Origin: Kangiella sediminilitoris
GTDB taxonomy: Bacteria > Pseudomonadota > Gammaproteobacteria > Enterobacterales > Kangiellaceae
DNA: 64,000 bases
Assembly: GCF_001708405.1 (NCBI RefSeq)
Contig: NZ_CP012418.1
Span: 124,001 to 188,000 of the forward strand
Direction: 5' to 3'
The position numbers and the translations under genes are program-made. Below the pieces are notes generated by a model. That model had not been told where the DNA came from. It saw nothing but the letters and a program-made list of their open reading frames with translations, and searched no databases. Of the stretch, positions 28,585 to 36,652 are shown piece after piece (position 1 is the first letter of the stretch; each line of letters opens with the position of its first letter).

Positions 28585-29190
28585 TTATTCTTTTGGGAAT
28601 CGGTGATAATTATTGGGAGTAATCACGGCGTCCATCTGTAAATCCCATTTATCTGTAGGGACTTGAGGTACTTTTTGCAGGTTATATGCCAAACCGACCA
28701 GCAGAGGATTACCTGTCTGGTTCTGGCTAACGTCGGCAAAGGTGGTATCGTAATAACCTCCCCCCATACCCAGTCTGTTACCGTCTTTATCAAAAGCTAC
28801 CAATGGCATAAAGACCAGAGATAAATCGGTTGGTTTGACAGCCTCGCTATGATCAGCAATTGGCTCGGGGATACCGAATTGTCCCTTTTCAACGGAATCA
28901 CTACCACTGTAAGGCAAAAACAGCATCTCACGCTTCTTAGTAGAAACGATCTTTGGTACAAAACATTTTTTACCTTGTGACAGGGCGTACTCGATAATGG
29001 GAAGGCAGCTGATTTCACCGCCAGTAGGTAGGTAGAAGGCGATATTGTCATGCTCTTCGATCAATTGGGATTGCGATACGTGGCCCAGTAGAGCAATAGC
29101 TGATCGTTGCATAAACGGCGAGGTAAGAGCCTGCCGCTCATGTTTTATTCTTGCACGAATATAGTTTTTTTGCGCAACAAATTCGTTCAT
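28585..29190 (-). CDS. ygfA: 5-formyltetrahydrofolate cyclo-ligase
   Basis: A 201-residue enzyme that converts 5-formyl-THF to methenyl-THF using ATP. The frame stays open back to 29241, but bases upstream of 29190 belong to the 6S RNA, so the ATG at 29190 (MNEFVAQKNYIR) is taken as the start. Visible motifs are the N-terminal RARIKHERQAL basic block, the substrate region AFYLPTGGEIS, and the ATP-binding LGMGGGYYDTTF near the C-terminus. The gene follows 6S RNA directly, as in E. coli, where the two share a transcript. Its folate role links it with the glycine cleavage, thyA and folA genes in this window. Confidence 0.93.
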   Translation of the reverse strand: MNEFVAQKNYIRARIKHERQALTSPFMQRSAIALLGHVSQSQLIEEHDNIAFYLPTGGEISCLPIIEYALSQGKKCFVPKIVSTKKREMLFLPYSGSDSVEKGQFGIPEPIADHSEAVKPTDLSLVFMPLVAFDKDGNRLGMGGGYYDTTFADVSQNQTGNPLLVGLAYNLQKVPQVPTDKWDLQMDAVITPNNYHRFPKE

Positions 29191-29191
29191 A

Positions 29192-29367
29192 AAAACCCAG
29201 ACTGCCGTTGTAGGTAATAGCCCTGAAACCCGGAGTTTCAAGGGGGGAGTCCATGTGCGGGATCAGGCTTTCCGGTCTAAGCGGACTTGCGCAACACCCA
29301 CATTGAGGAATCCCTAAGTATCAATTATCGGCTCGAGGACGGTCGCTACTGACGAACAGTCCAGGCA
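29192..29367 (-). ncRNA. ssrS: 6S RNA
   Basis: The minus strand between zapA and ygfA matches the 6S RNA plan. The ends pair as a closing stem, CCTGGACTG (29357-29365) with CAGTCTGGG (29196-29204). A GAGCCGATA block near the 5' part and a late CCTTGAAAC...GTTTCAGGG hairpin correspond to conserved blocks of the E. coli RNA as I remember it. 6S RNA binds the sigma-70 holoenzyme in stationary phase by mimicking an open promoter. The order zapA-ssrS-ygfA is standard in gammaproteobacteria. End positions are within a few bases: the 5' end from the promoter, the 3' end from the closing stem. Confidence 0.9.
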
Positions 29368-29373
29368 AGAGCC

Positions 29374-29403
29374 AGTATAACAAAGTCAGGGATTGTCCGT
29401 CAG
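29374..29403 (-). promoter_or_regulatory. Promoter of 6S RNA
   Basis: On the minus strand an extended -10 element TGT-TATACT (TATACT at 29379-29374) lies seven bases before the expected 5' end of 6S RNA. A weak -35, CTGACG, stands 18 bases upstream, inside the last codons of zapA. Confidence 0.6.
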
Positions 29404-29715
29404 CCCTATTTGCTCGCTTTGTTGTAAAGCATCGTCAATTTTTGTTTCAATGAGTTCGATGCGTTGTTTGATCTCGGACGCGTCGGCCGAGTCAAATTTT
29501 GGAGTATTTAACAATTCATAACTCAGATTTAGGGCTGCCATAACAGCTATGCGTTCCAAGCCAAGAACTTTTCCCGAGGAGCGTATTTCACGCATACGCT
29601 CGTCCAGAAAGCTCGCTGCCTGGAGTAATGTCTGGTGCTCGTCCTCTGGACTCGCGACCTGAAACTCTTTCCCCAGTATCGTAATGTTCACTGGAGCGAC
29701 ATTTGATTTAGCCAT
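29386..29715 (-). CDS. zapA: Cell division protein ZapA
   Basis: A 109-residue protein (E. coli 109) that bundles FtsZ filaments at the division site. The N-terminal half has the globular pattern VNITILGKEFQVASPEDE, and a middle block LERIAVMAALNLSYELL leads into a C-terminal helix rich in E and K that forms the tetramer coiled coil. It is followed on the same strand by 6S RNA. A ZapB-like gene lies 80 bases upstream, so two division-related coiled-coil proteins are probably made together. Confidence 0.92.
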   Translation of the reverse strand: MAKSNVAPVNITILGKEFQVASPEDEHQTLLQAASFLDERMREIRSSGKVLGLERIAVMAALNLSYELLNTPKFDSADASEIKQRIELIETKIDDALQQSEQIGLTDNP

Positions 29716-29796
29716 ATGTCAGCGTTCTCTAATTTCTTTAGTTAATACCCAATTAAATTACCAATATCCCTGGTAATAAATCTTTTTATTTAAAGG

Positions 29797-29994
29797 TTAT
29801 AATGATTTTAAACGAGAAATCATTAGATCTATCTGTTTACGAGCCGATTCATTACGGCTCTGCAGACGATCGCGCTCTACTCGTAACTCATTAACCTGTT
29901 GGCGCAGTTGTTGGTTCTCGTTATCGATCACATTAAAGCGCGCCAATAAGGCGTCAATTTTTTCTTCTAATTGTTCAAATTGACTGTTGGTCAT
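29797..29994 (-). CDS. Short coiled-coil protein, ZapB-like (TIGR02449 type)
   Basis: A 65-residue protein that is one continuous coiled coil, with heptads such as LEEKIDALLARFNVIDNENQ followed by LRQQVNELRVERDRLQ. This pattern and its place directly before zapA fit the small gammaproteobacterial family TIGR02449, which resembles the FtsZ-ring protein ZapB. I assign it from architecture and neighbourhood rather than a sequence match, so no symbol is given. It is expected to act at midcell together with ZapA. Confidence 0.8.
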   Translation of the reverse strand: MTNSQFEQLEEKIDALLARFNVIDNENQQLRQQVNELRVERDRLQSRNESARKQIDLMISRLKSL

Positions 29995-30196
29995 AACATA
30001 ATGAGCCGTTATAGCTAGTTACCTAATTTTATTAAAGTATACTATAAAGTTATGAGCAGGGCTGGTCAATGAGTAATCAGCTCCAAAGCTCACAGTTTAG
30101 CTTCTTTTGTCAGAAGATAGCCGCCTTAAACTGGGTTTTGTGGCTCACAAGGGGTACACTAACGCCAAAATGAGTAAATGATTAGTAAGTTAGATT

Positions 30197-30754
30197 ATGA
30201 ACTACACGCAAGTGAGTGAGTTGTGCGAAAATTTTTTCCCTGATCTCAGTCCATCTGAGTTAGCGGGTATGATTCACGGACTCTTTGGTCACGGATTTGT
30301 GGTTGAGAGTGGTCGTTGGCAACAACAAATGAGTGAGTTTCTGGCATCCGGAGATATGTTGCCCGAGCCAGCACTGCAGGGGTTGGAACAATTAATGGCT
30401 TTTACACAGAAGGATTATCAGCCAGATTCGTTTTCGATTGACTTAATTAGACCTGAAGACGATTATCCATTGGCCCAGCGAGCAAAGGCCATTGGTGAAT
30501 GGTGTCAGGGTTACTTGGTGGGATATGGCCTGGTACCTGAAAAAAACGGGCAGAAGCTAGAGGGCGAAGCAAAAGAGGCCTTACAAGATATCAGTGAAAT
30601 TGCCCAGATAGACTTTGAAATGGATGAACCAGATGAAGAGATGGAAAAGGCCTTTATGACGGTTTGTGAGCATATAAAAATGTCTGCTTTATTATTATGT
30701 CAAGCTAACCAGCCTGAGGCGAACGTTGAGGCAGACAAGCAGAACATTCACTAG
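30197..30754 (+). CDS. ygfB: YgfB/UPF0149 family protein
   Basis: A 185-residue all-helical acidic protein of the UPF0149 family. It shows the family's SPSELAGMIHGLFGHG start, the GEWCQGYLVGYGL centre and the acidic DEPDEEMEKAFMTVCEHIKMSALL end. In Pseudomonas aeruginosa, YgfB modulates regulation of ampDh3 and beta-lactam resistance; whether this holds here is unknown. It heads the run ygfB-pepP-ubiH-(unknown)-ubiI, the conserved order of gammaproteobacteria, and is divergent from the zapA side. Confidence 0.9.
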   Translation: MNYTQVSELCENFFPDLSPSELAGMIHGLFGHGFVVESGRWQQQMSEFLASGDMLPEPALQGLEQLMAFTQKDYQPDSFSIDLIRPEDDYPLAQRAKAIGEWCQGYLVGYGLVPEKNGQKLEGEAKEALQDISEIAQIDFEMDEPDEEMEKAFMTVCEHIKMSALLLCQANQPEANVEADKQNIH

Positions 30755-30770
30755 TTAAAAAAATTAAATT

Positions 30771-32096
30771 ATGAGAGCAATTAATTTTGCCGCCAGGCGA
30801 AAAAAATTAATGCAGTGGATGGGTGCAAATTCGATTGCTATCCTTCCTGCGGCGGAAGAAAAGGTAAGAAGTCATGACGTCAACTTCCCATTCCGCCAAG
30901 ACAATAATTTCTGGTATCTGACAGGATTCAATGAACCAGATGCCGTTATGGTATTAATACCGGGCCGCAAACAGGCTGAATTCATTTTATTTAATCGTGA
31001 AAAAGATCCTTCACAGGAGCGTTGGCATGGCAAACGGCTGGGGCAGGATGGCGCAATAGAGCAGCTGGGTGCTGATGATGCATTCCCCATCGACGATATA
31101 GATGACATTCTCCCAGGATTAATGGAAGGTCGTGAGCGGATCTACTTTGCACTTGGAGCCAACTCGGAATTCGACCAAAAGGTTATGGAGTGGCGCAGTG
31201 AACTGATGACGTCACCCAGAAAAAGAACAGATTCGCCGGGAGAGTTAATTGATATCGGTCATCACCTGCATGATATGAGGCTGATAAAGTCCACTGCCGA
31301 GGTACAGCGAATTAGGCATGCTGCAAAAATTTCTGCGAAAGCCCACAAAGCTCTGATGAAGGCGTGTGCGCCAGGAAAAACTGAACGTGAAATGGAAACC
31401 GAGCTCCATTACCATTTTGCCAAGGGAGGATGTCGCCATCCAGCATACCCATCGATAATAGCCTCCGGCGATAATGCTAATATCCTACATTACATAGAAA
31501 ATTCAGACAGCATGAAGGATGGTGAGCTGTTATTGGTTGACGCCGGTGGTGAGTATGAGCAGTACGCATCGGATATTAGTCGCACCATTCCAGTTAATGG
31601 GCGTTATAGTGATACCCAGGCAGAACTTTACGATGTGGTGTTGAAGGCGCAGCTGGCAGCAATTGAAAAAGTAAAACCCGGTAATCATTGGGATCATATT
31701 CATGACGAAGCGGTGAGGGTACTAACCAAAGGTTTGGTTGAGCTTGGCATCCTGAAGGGCCAGGTCAGCGACTTGGTAAAAAGAGGTGTTTATCGCCAAT
31801 TTTATATGCACAAGACAGGCCATTGGTTAGGACTCGATGTACATGACGTGGGTGACTACCATTTACATGGTGAGCCACGGGTATTGGAGCCGGGTATGGT
31901 GCTAACGGTTGAACCTGCTGTCTATATCCCGCGAGATATGACTCGTGTCGAAGGACATAATATTGCCAAAAAATGGCGAGGGATTGGCATCAGAATTGAA
32001 GATGATGTGTTGGTAACGGCGAATGGCTATGATGTTTTATCCAAAGATGTTCCAAAAGAACGTGAGGCTATTGAAAAGATAATGGCAGGTGCATAG
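30771..32096 (+). CDS. pepP: Xaa-Pro aminopeptidase P
   Basis: A 441-residue metallopeptidase, identical in length to the E. coli enzyme, which removes the residue preceding an N-terminal proline. The N-terminal creatinase-like domain (1-170) is followed by the pita-bread catalytic domain. The two-metal ligands lie in VDAGGEYEQYASDISRT (D and D), TGHWLGLDVHDVG (H), LTVEPAVY (E) and GIRIEDDVL (E). It starts 16 bases after ygfB and ends four bases before ubiH, so it is within one operon. Its presence beside ubiquinone genes is a conserved synteny without a clear functional reason. Confidence 0.96.
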   Translation: MRAINFAARRKKLMQWMGANSIAILPAAEEKVRSHDVNFPFRQDNNFWYLTGFNEPDAVMVLIPGRKQAEFILFNREKDPSQERWHGKRLGQDGAIEQLGADDAFPIDDIDDILPGLMEGRERIYFALGANSEFDQKVMEWRSELMTSPRKRTDSPGELIDIGHHLHDMRLIKSTAEVQRIRHAAKISAKAHKALMKACAPGKTEREMETELHYHFAKGGCRHPAYPSIIASGDNANILHYIENSDSMKDGELLLVDAGGEYEQYASDISRTIPVNGRYSDTQAELYDVVLKAQLAAIEKVKPGNHWDHIHDEAVRVLTKGLVELGILKGQVSDLVKRGVYRQFYMHKTGHWLGLDVHDVGDYHLHGEPRVLEPGMVLTVEPAVYIPRDMTRVEGHNIAKKWRGIGIRIEDDVLVTANGYDVLSKDVPKEREAIEKIMAGA

Positions 32097-32100
32097 TTAG

Positions 32101-33312
32101 ATGACGGTAGCGGTAAAACAATTCTACCCGGTGGTGATAGTCGGCGGCGGTATGGCAGGTGCAAGTCTGGCTTTGGCGTTGGCGCAGCAAGGAATTGAAA
32201 GTGCTGTGTTTGAAGCTTTTGAACCGAACAATCAGTCCCAGCCCAGTTTTGATGATCGCACCGTAGCCCTGTCAGCGGCTTCGCTGAATATCCTTGATCA
32301 TCTGGGGGTTCCTGTCCAACAGGTATCAGAACCAATAAAAACCATACACGTTTCTGATAAGGGGCATTTTGGATTTGCTAGGCTCAGTGCGGAAGAAGCT
32401 CAGGTTGAGCAATTAGGAGCCGTTGTTGAAAACTGGCAACTGGGGAATACTTTACATCAGAAAATTGAGTTGGAACAGGCGATCGATTACATTACGCCTG
32501 CCACTGTCACGAAATTACAACAGGATGTATCGCAGGCCACGTTGACAATAGAGATGGAGGGGGATACCGCCGAGGTTGGAGCACAGCTGGTGGTACTGGC
32601 GGATGGTGCCCGGTCGCCGTTACGACAGATGTTGCATATAGAGAGCGAAGTAAAAGACTTTAATACATCAGCGATAGTATGTAACTTATCGACGCAGCTG
32701 CCACATGACAATGTTGCCTTTGAGCGCTTCACTACAGATGGTCCACTAGCATTATTACCCTTGACGCAAAAGCGGATGGCTCTGGTCTGGTCTAAACCTC
32801 GGGATCAGATAGACAACTACCTGAGCATGTCGGAAAAGCAGTTTGCTAAATCACTTGAAGATACATTTGGTGCTCGCCTAGGTCGAATTACCAAGGTGGG
32901 CGAGCGAAAATCATTTCCACTGGTTCAGCAAAAAGCAGAAACCCTATTTCGAGGTCGGTGTGTGATTATTGGTAATGCTGCACAGTCGTTACATCCGATA
33001 GCTGGTCAGGGGTTTAATCTGGGCTTACGCGATGTTTCAGTGCTATCACACTTTTTGAAAAATAAGTCGGACTATGGGGCTTATGAGGTATTGAGCGAAT
33101 ACCAGGAAATGCGTCAGAAAGATAGGGAGCAGACATTATTCGTGACTGAGTCCCTGGCTAGACTCTTTGCCAATAGCTGGGCTCCCTTATCCTTGACTCG
33201 CAATCTTTTACTAAAATTCCTCGATACATCACCTGTGGCAAAATCAGTATTTGCGGAGCAGGCGATGGGTTTTAATTTTAATAACAGCGAGCTGGCGGCA
33301 AATGACAAATAA
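32101..33312 (+). CDS. ubiH: 2-octaprenyl-6-methoxyphenol hydroxylase UbiH
   Basis: A 403-residue FAD monooxygenase of ubiquinone synthesis. The ADP-binding motif is VVIVGGGMAGASLALALA at the N-terminus. A DDRTVALSAAS block follows, the second FAD motif LVVLADGARSPLR lies near the middle, and GNAAQSLHPIAGQGFNLGLRD near residue 300 closes the FAD site. It lies directly after pepP, where E. coli has ubiH. Two homologous hydroxylases occur here, this one and the ubiI-like one 0.9 kb downstream. Which ring position each modifies is inferred from gene order. Confidence 0.92.
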   Translation: MTVAVKQFYPVVIVGGGMAGASLALALAQQGIESAVFEAFEPNNQSQPSFDDRTVALSAASLNILDHLGVPVQQVSEPIKTIHVSDKGHFGFARLSAEEAQVEQLGAVVENWQLGNTLHQKIELEQAIDYITPATVTKLQQDVSQATLTIEMEGDTAEVGAQLVVLADGARSPLRQMLHIESEVKDFNTSAIVCNLSTQLPHDNVAFERFTTDGPLALLPLTQKRMALVWSKPRDQIDNYLSMSEKQFAKSLEDTFGARLGRITKVGERKSFPLVQQKAETLFRGRCVIIGNAAQSLHPIAGQGFNLGLRDVSVLSHFLKNKSDYGAYEVLSEYQEMRQKDREQTLFVTESLARLFANSWAPLSLTRNLLLKFLDTSPVAKSVFAEQAMGFNFNNSELAANDK

Positions 33313-34255
33313 AATCATTGGTGCTCTGGCTGCTATGGTCGTGGCTTTATCCATTGTGGCTTATAACTTGTGGCAGGAAGAGCCTGTTGAGAGCGACGCT
33401 AAGCCGATGGTTAAGGTTAAAGGTAATGTTGACTCTCACGCTTTAGAATCAACTGCAGATAAGGATACCTCTGAACCTCAACAGCAGGTTGCTGAGAGCT
33501 CTGATAGTGCTACGGAAGAGACTCTGACTGAGGCTGTAGAAAAAAAAGAAAATAAAAACAAAGTGCTTTGCGAGTTAGCTTATGAATACGATGACTGGTA
33601 TCAGCAGGGTGATATTTACGAGTCAGACAATTTTATGCGGGACGTGAAAAGCTGGGCTTTCTCCCGGGGCTATTTTGAAACTGAGTATTCAAAGGGCGGA
33701 CTCGAAATTAAAAAGAAATCCGATTATGACTATTATGAGATAGATGCTCTGGAGGACATGGCTAAGGCTGGGGATTCAATGGCTAATGTACGTTTAGCCT
33801 ATAAGCTCTATCTTAAAGGTGACAGAAAAAGCATGGAGCGTGCGCAACCATATTGCGACAAAGCAATAGTTGACGGCTACACTGCTTTGTTAATTTGTAA
33901 ATCATCCAACCTGGCTCGACAGATCTATGATGAGCAGCGGAAAGAAGAGCAGCTCCGAAATCAAGAGTTATTAAAGGAGCTGGAATTAGATTTTTTAGCA
34001 TGGCGCGGCGTGGCTACGGAACTGGACGATAAACTCGGAGAAACACTTTCTACCAGTTTACTGGCCGATTTGGAATACGAGTTTACTGACAAAAACATCA
34101 AGCAGAGAACACAGCAGTTAATAGGTGGGATTAGGTCGCGAAGAGCAGAGCTGGGCTTGGGGCCAATGAAACACCCTCCAATGCCAAAGTTATTAGAGCA
34201 TGTATTAGAAAATAAAGTAGATTCAGAGGATGCATTAAATGTCTGCTTCGAGTGA
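33302..34255 (+). CDS. Unknown membrane-anchored protein between ubiH and ubiI
   Basis: A 317-residue protein from the ATG at 33302, which overlaps the ubiH stop by 11 bases. A longer frame from 33251 would lie mostly inside ubiH. A hydrophobic N-terminal span (residues 5-23) acts as a signal anchor, followed by an acidic, Ser/Thr/Glu-rich low-complexity linker. A helical domain follows, with a short Sel1/TPR-like repeat around SMANVRLAYKLYLKGD and a charged coiled-coil stretch. Its 3' end overlaps the ubiI start by 17 bases. The tight fit implies co-translation with the two ubiquinone hydroxylases. I recognise no family. Confidence 0.72.
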   Translation: MTNKIIGALAAMVVALSIVAYNLWQEEPVESDAKPMVKVKGNVDSHALESTADKDTSEPQQQVAESSDSATEETLTEAVEKKENKNKVLCELAYEYDDWYQQGDIYESDNFMRDVKSWAFSRGYFETEYSKGGLEIKKKSDYDYYEIDALEDMAKAGDSMANVRLAYKLYLKGDRKSMERAQPYCDKAIVDGYTALLICKSSNLARQIYDEQRKEEQLRNQELLKELELDFLAWRGVATELDDKLGETLSTSLLADLEYEFTDKNIKQRTQQLIGGIRSRRAELGLGPMKHPPMPKLLEHVLENKVDSEDALNVCFE

Positions 34256-35441
34256 TAGACGAAATAAGGTTGATTACGACATTACCATTGTTGGTGGTGG
34301 TATGGTTGGTCTGGCGCTGGCCTGCCGACTGGCATCCGAAGATTTGACCATTGCCGTGATAGAACCAAAGCCTGTTGAAATGCAGTGGCCTGAAGGAGAT
34401 GTTGATCAGCGCGTCAGTGCAATCACCCGGGCCAGCCAAAGGTTGTTTGAATCTATTGGTGCCTGGGAGCAGATATCGGCTAGTGAAAAAGCGCCTTATC
34501 GACGAATGATAGTGTGGGATGGCGAGTCGACTCAAGGGGAAATTGAGTTTGATGCCAGCTTAATCGCAGAGCCGAATTTAGGACACATTATTGAAAACCG
34601 GGTATTACGGAGATCCCTGTTCAAAGTTGCAGAGAAGAACAGAAACATTAACTGGATGTGCCCTTATAAATGTCAGGAGGTTGCATATCATGATGATTTC
34701 GCAGAGCTGACACTTAATTCCGGAGAGCGTTTAAAAAGCAGTCTCTTAGTCGCCGCTGACGGAGCTTTTTCGTGGCTAAGAAAAGCCAGCGGCATAGGAC
34801 AAAAGCAACAGCCGTATGGACACAAAGCAATTGTATGCACAGTTAAGACCGAAAGGTCGCATCAGGCAACAGCTTGGCAGCGGTTCGATCATGATGGCCC
34901 CTTAGCATTCTTGCCATTGGCTGATGAACATACCTGCTCTATTGTCTGGTCAGTAAAGGAAGAGCGTGCTAATCAGCTGCTACAGGCAGAAAATTTTAAC
35001 CAGCTGCTGCAGCAACGGTTTGAAAATCGGTTAGGTAATATTAGTGTCGAAAGCGATCTGGTTGCATTCCCTTTATTTGAACGAGCGACAGAGCAAATGG
35101 TTGCTGAACGACTTGCGCTGATAGGTGATGCCGCGCATACCATTCATCCGCTGGCTGGTCAGGGCGTAAATCTTGGCTTCGCCGATGCTGAAGAGCTGGC
35201 TCAGTGCATCCATACTTCAATTATGCGCAAGGCTGATATAGGAAAACGATATCGCTTACGGCCTTTTGAAAGAGCCAGAAAAGCGGAAACCAAAAATATG
35301 CAATTGGCTATGATGGGATTTAAGCGTTTGTTTGAACAGGAAATTCCAATTATTCAGATGGCCCGCAGTTACGGTTTGGCTCAAACTAATAAGCATCCAT
35401 TGTTAAAGCAGAAGTTGATCCGTCAGGCGATGGGAATTTAG
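34239..35441 (+). CDS. ubiI: UbiH/UbiF/VisC-family FAD hydroxylase, probably UbiI
   Basis: A 400-residue FAD monooxygenase homologous to the upstream ubiH. The N-terminal motif is ITIVGGGMVGLALACRLA, the DQRVSAITRAS block follows, and the closing FAD motif is GDAAHTIHPLAGQGVNLGFAD. Since E. coli has ubiH followed by ubiI (visC), this is the likely C5-hydroxylase of ubiquinone synthesis, working in an oxygen-dependent step. The specific reaction is inferred from order; family membership is clear from sequence. No terminator hairpin was found after it before the Fur box. Confidence 0.82.
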   Translation: MSASSDRRNKVDYDITIVGGGMVGLALACRLASEDLTIAVIEPKPVEMQWPEGDVDQRVSAITRASQRLFESIGAWEQISASEKAPYRRMIVWDGESTQGEIEFDASLIAEPNLGHIIENRVLRRSLFKVAEKNRNINWMCPYKCQEVAYHDDFAELTLNSGERLKSSLLVAADGAFSWLRKASGIGQKQQPYGHKAIVCTVKTERSHQATAWQRFDHDGPLAFLPLADEHTCSIVWSVKEERANQLLQAENFNQLLQQRFENRLGNISVESDLVAFPLFERATEQMVAERLALIGDAAHTIHPLAGQGVNLGFADAEELAQCIHTSIMRKADIGKRYRLRPFERARKAETKNMQLAMMGFKRLFEQEIPIIQMARSYGLAQTNKHPLLKQKLIRQAMGI

Positions 35442-35481
35442 GGTTTAATTGATTCTGATCAACAATCTTAGCTTGAAATTA

Positions 35482-35504
35482 TAAATGATAATAATTATCA
35501 TTTA
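35482..35504 (+). promoter_or_regulatory. Fur box upstream of the iron transporter
   Basis: A perfect 11-1-11 palindrome centred on base 35493 has half-site AAATGATAAT and its exact inverse. It matches the Fur consensus GATAATGATAATCATTATC closely and lies 40 bases before the fbpA start. This predicts repression of fbpAB when iron is sufficient. Confidence 0.88.
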
Positions 35505-35542
35505 AGTCAGCATTAATACATTACAGACCACGGGTATCGTCA

Positions 35543-36640
35543 ATGATTTCTACCAATAAATGGCTGCTTGCTCTAAGCCTTGGAACTGTTTTAGGTTTAA
35601 CGGCTTGTGATGACTCAGAACAGCAAAAGCCTCAAACTGACTCAAATGGAGAAGCACAGGAAACTGCCGTCGGCGATAACAAGCCAGCAACAAAAGAACC
35701 TACTCCTAAAGAGATTGTTGTCTATTCCTCGAGAAAAGAGCATTTGATCAAACCTTTTTTTGAGCAGTTCACCGAAGAAACAGGTATTCCTGTCATCTAC
35801 ATCACCGACGCAGCCGCGCCTTTGATCAGTCGATTGAAGTCGGAAGGTGAGCGCTCACCCGCAGATATATTGATGACAGTGGATGCTGGTAATCTGTGGC
35901 AGGCCACTCAGGAACAGATTCTACAGCCTATTGATTCTGAAATCCTGGAAGCGAATATCCCAGAAAGCCTACAGGATCCAGATAATGAATGGTTTGGCTT
36001 AACAGTTCGAGCAAGAACTATCGTATACAGCAAAGAGCGTGTTAATCCTGATGAGCTTAGTACTTATGAAGCACTTGGGGATGAGCAATGGAAAGGCCGT
36101 GTCTGTCTAAGGACTTCTAAAAAGGTTTATAACCAGTCACTGGTTGCCATGCTGATTGCGCGTCATGGCGAAGAGAAAGCTCAAAAAATTGTTGAAGGCT
36201 GGGTAGCCAATCTGGCAACGGATCCTTTCTCCAATGACACTAAAGTGATGAAAGCTATTGAGGCTGGTGCTTGTGATGTTGGAATAGTAAACACTTACTA
36301 TTTTGGTCGCTTGGAAAAAGAAGATCCTCAAATACCTTTGTCGCTGTTCTGGCCAAATCAAGAGACTTCTGGCGTACACGTCAACATTTCCGGCGCGGGT
36401 ATCACAAAGCATTCTTCCAATGTCGAAAACGCAACAAAGCTGATAGAATGGCTGTCCAGCGCGGAAGCGCAAAAAATGTACGCTGGTTTGAACATGGAGT
36501 ATCCGGCGAACCCTAATGTTGAGCCTGTAGAAGAAGTTGAAGCCTGGGGCAGTTTTACCGCTGACGATATGAATCTGTCAAAAGCAGGTGAGCTGCAACC
36601 ACAAGCGGTCAAAGTGATGGATCGAGCAGGTTACAAATAA
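35543..36640 (+). CDS. fbpA: Ferric iron ABC transporter substrate-binding lipoprotein
   Basis: A 365-residue periplasmic iron-binding protein of the FbpA/AfuA/FutA type. The N-terminus is a lipoprotein signal peptide ending LTAC, with C22 as the lipidated residue, then a low-complexity linker. The mature part has the family pattern: EIVVYSSRKEHLIKPFFEQF near the start, a D/A-rich PADILMTVDAGNLW block, and GIVNTYYFGRL with the double tyrosine that coordinates Fe(III). A Fur box sits 40 bases upstream. It is followed 12 bases later, in the same frame, by its permease gene. Confidence 0.93.
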   Translation: MISTNKWLLALSLGTVLGLTACDDSEQQKPQTDSNGEAQETAVGDNKPATKEPTPKEIVVYSSRKEHLIKPFFEQFTEETGIPVIYITDAAAPLISRLKSEGERSPADILMTVDAGNLWQATQEQILQPIDSEILEANIPESLQDPDNEWFGLTVRARTIVYSKERVNPDELSTYEALGDEQWKGRVCLRTSKKVYNQSLVAMLIARHGEEKAQKIVEGWVANLATDPFSNDTKVMKAIEAGACDVGIVNTYYFGRLEKEDPQIPLSLFWPNQETSGVHVNISGAGITKHSSNVENATKLIEWLSSAEAQKMYAGLNMEYPANPNVEPVEEVEAWGSFTADDMNLSKAGELQPQAVKVMDRAGYK

Positions 36641-36652
36641 AAGATTAATACA

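Noticed and set aside
29191-29241. An N-terminal extension of YgfA in an open frame
   Set aside because: The bases match the 3' part of 6S RNA and the family start is at the ATG at 29190.
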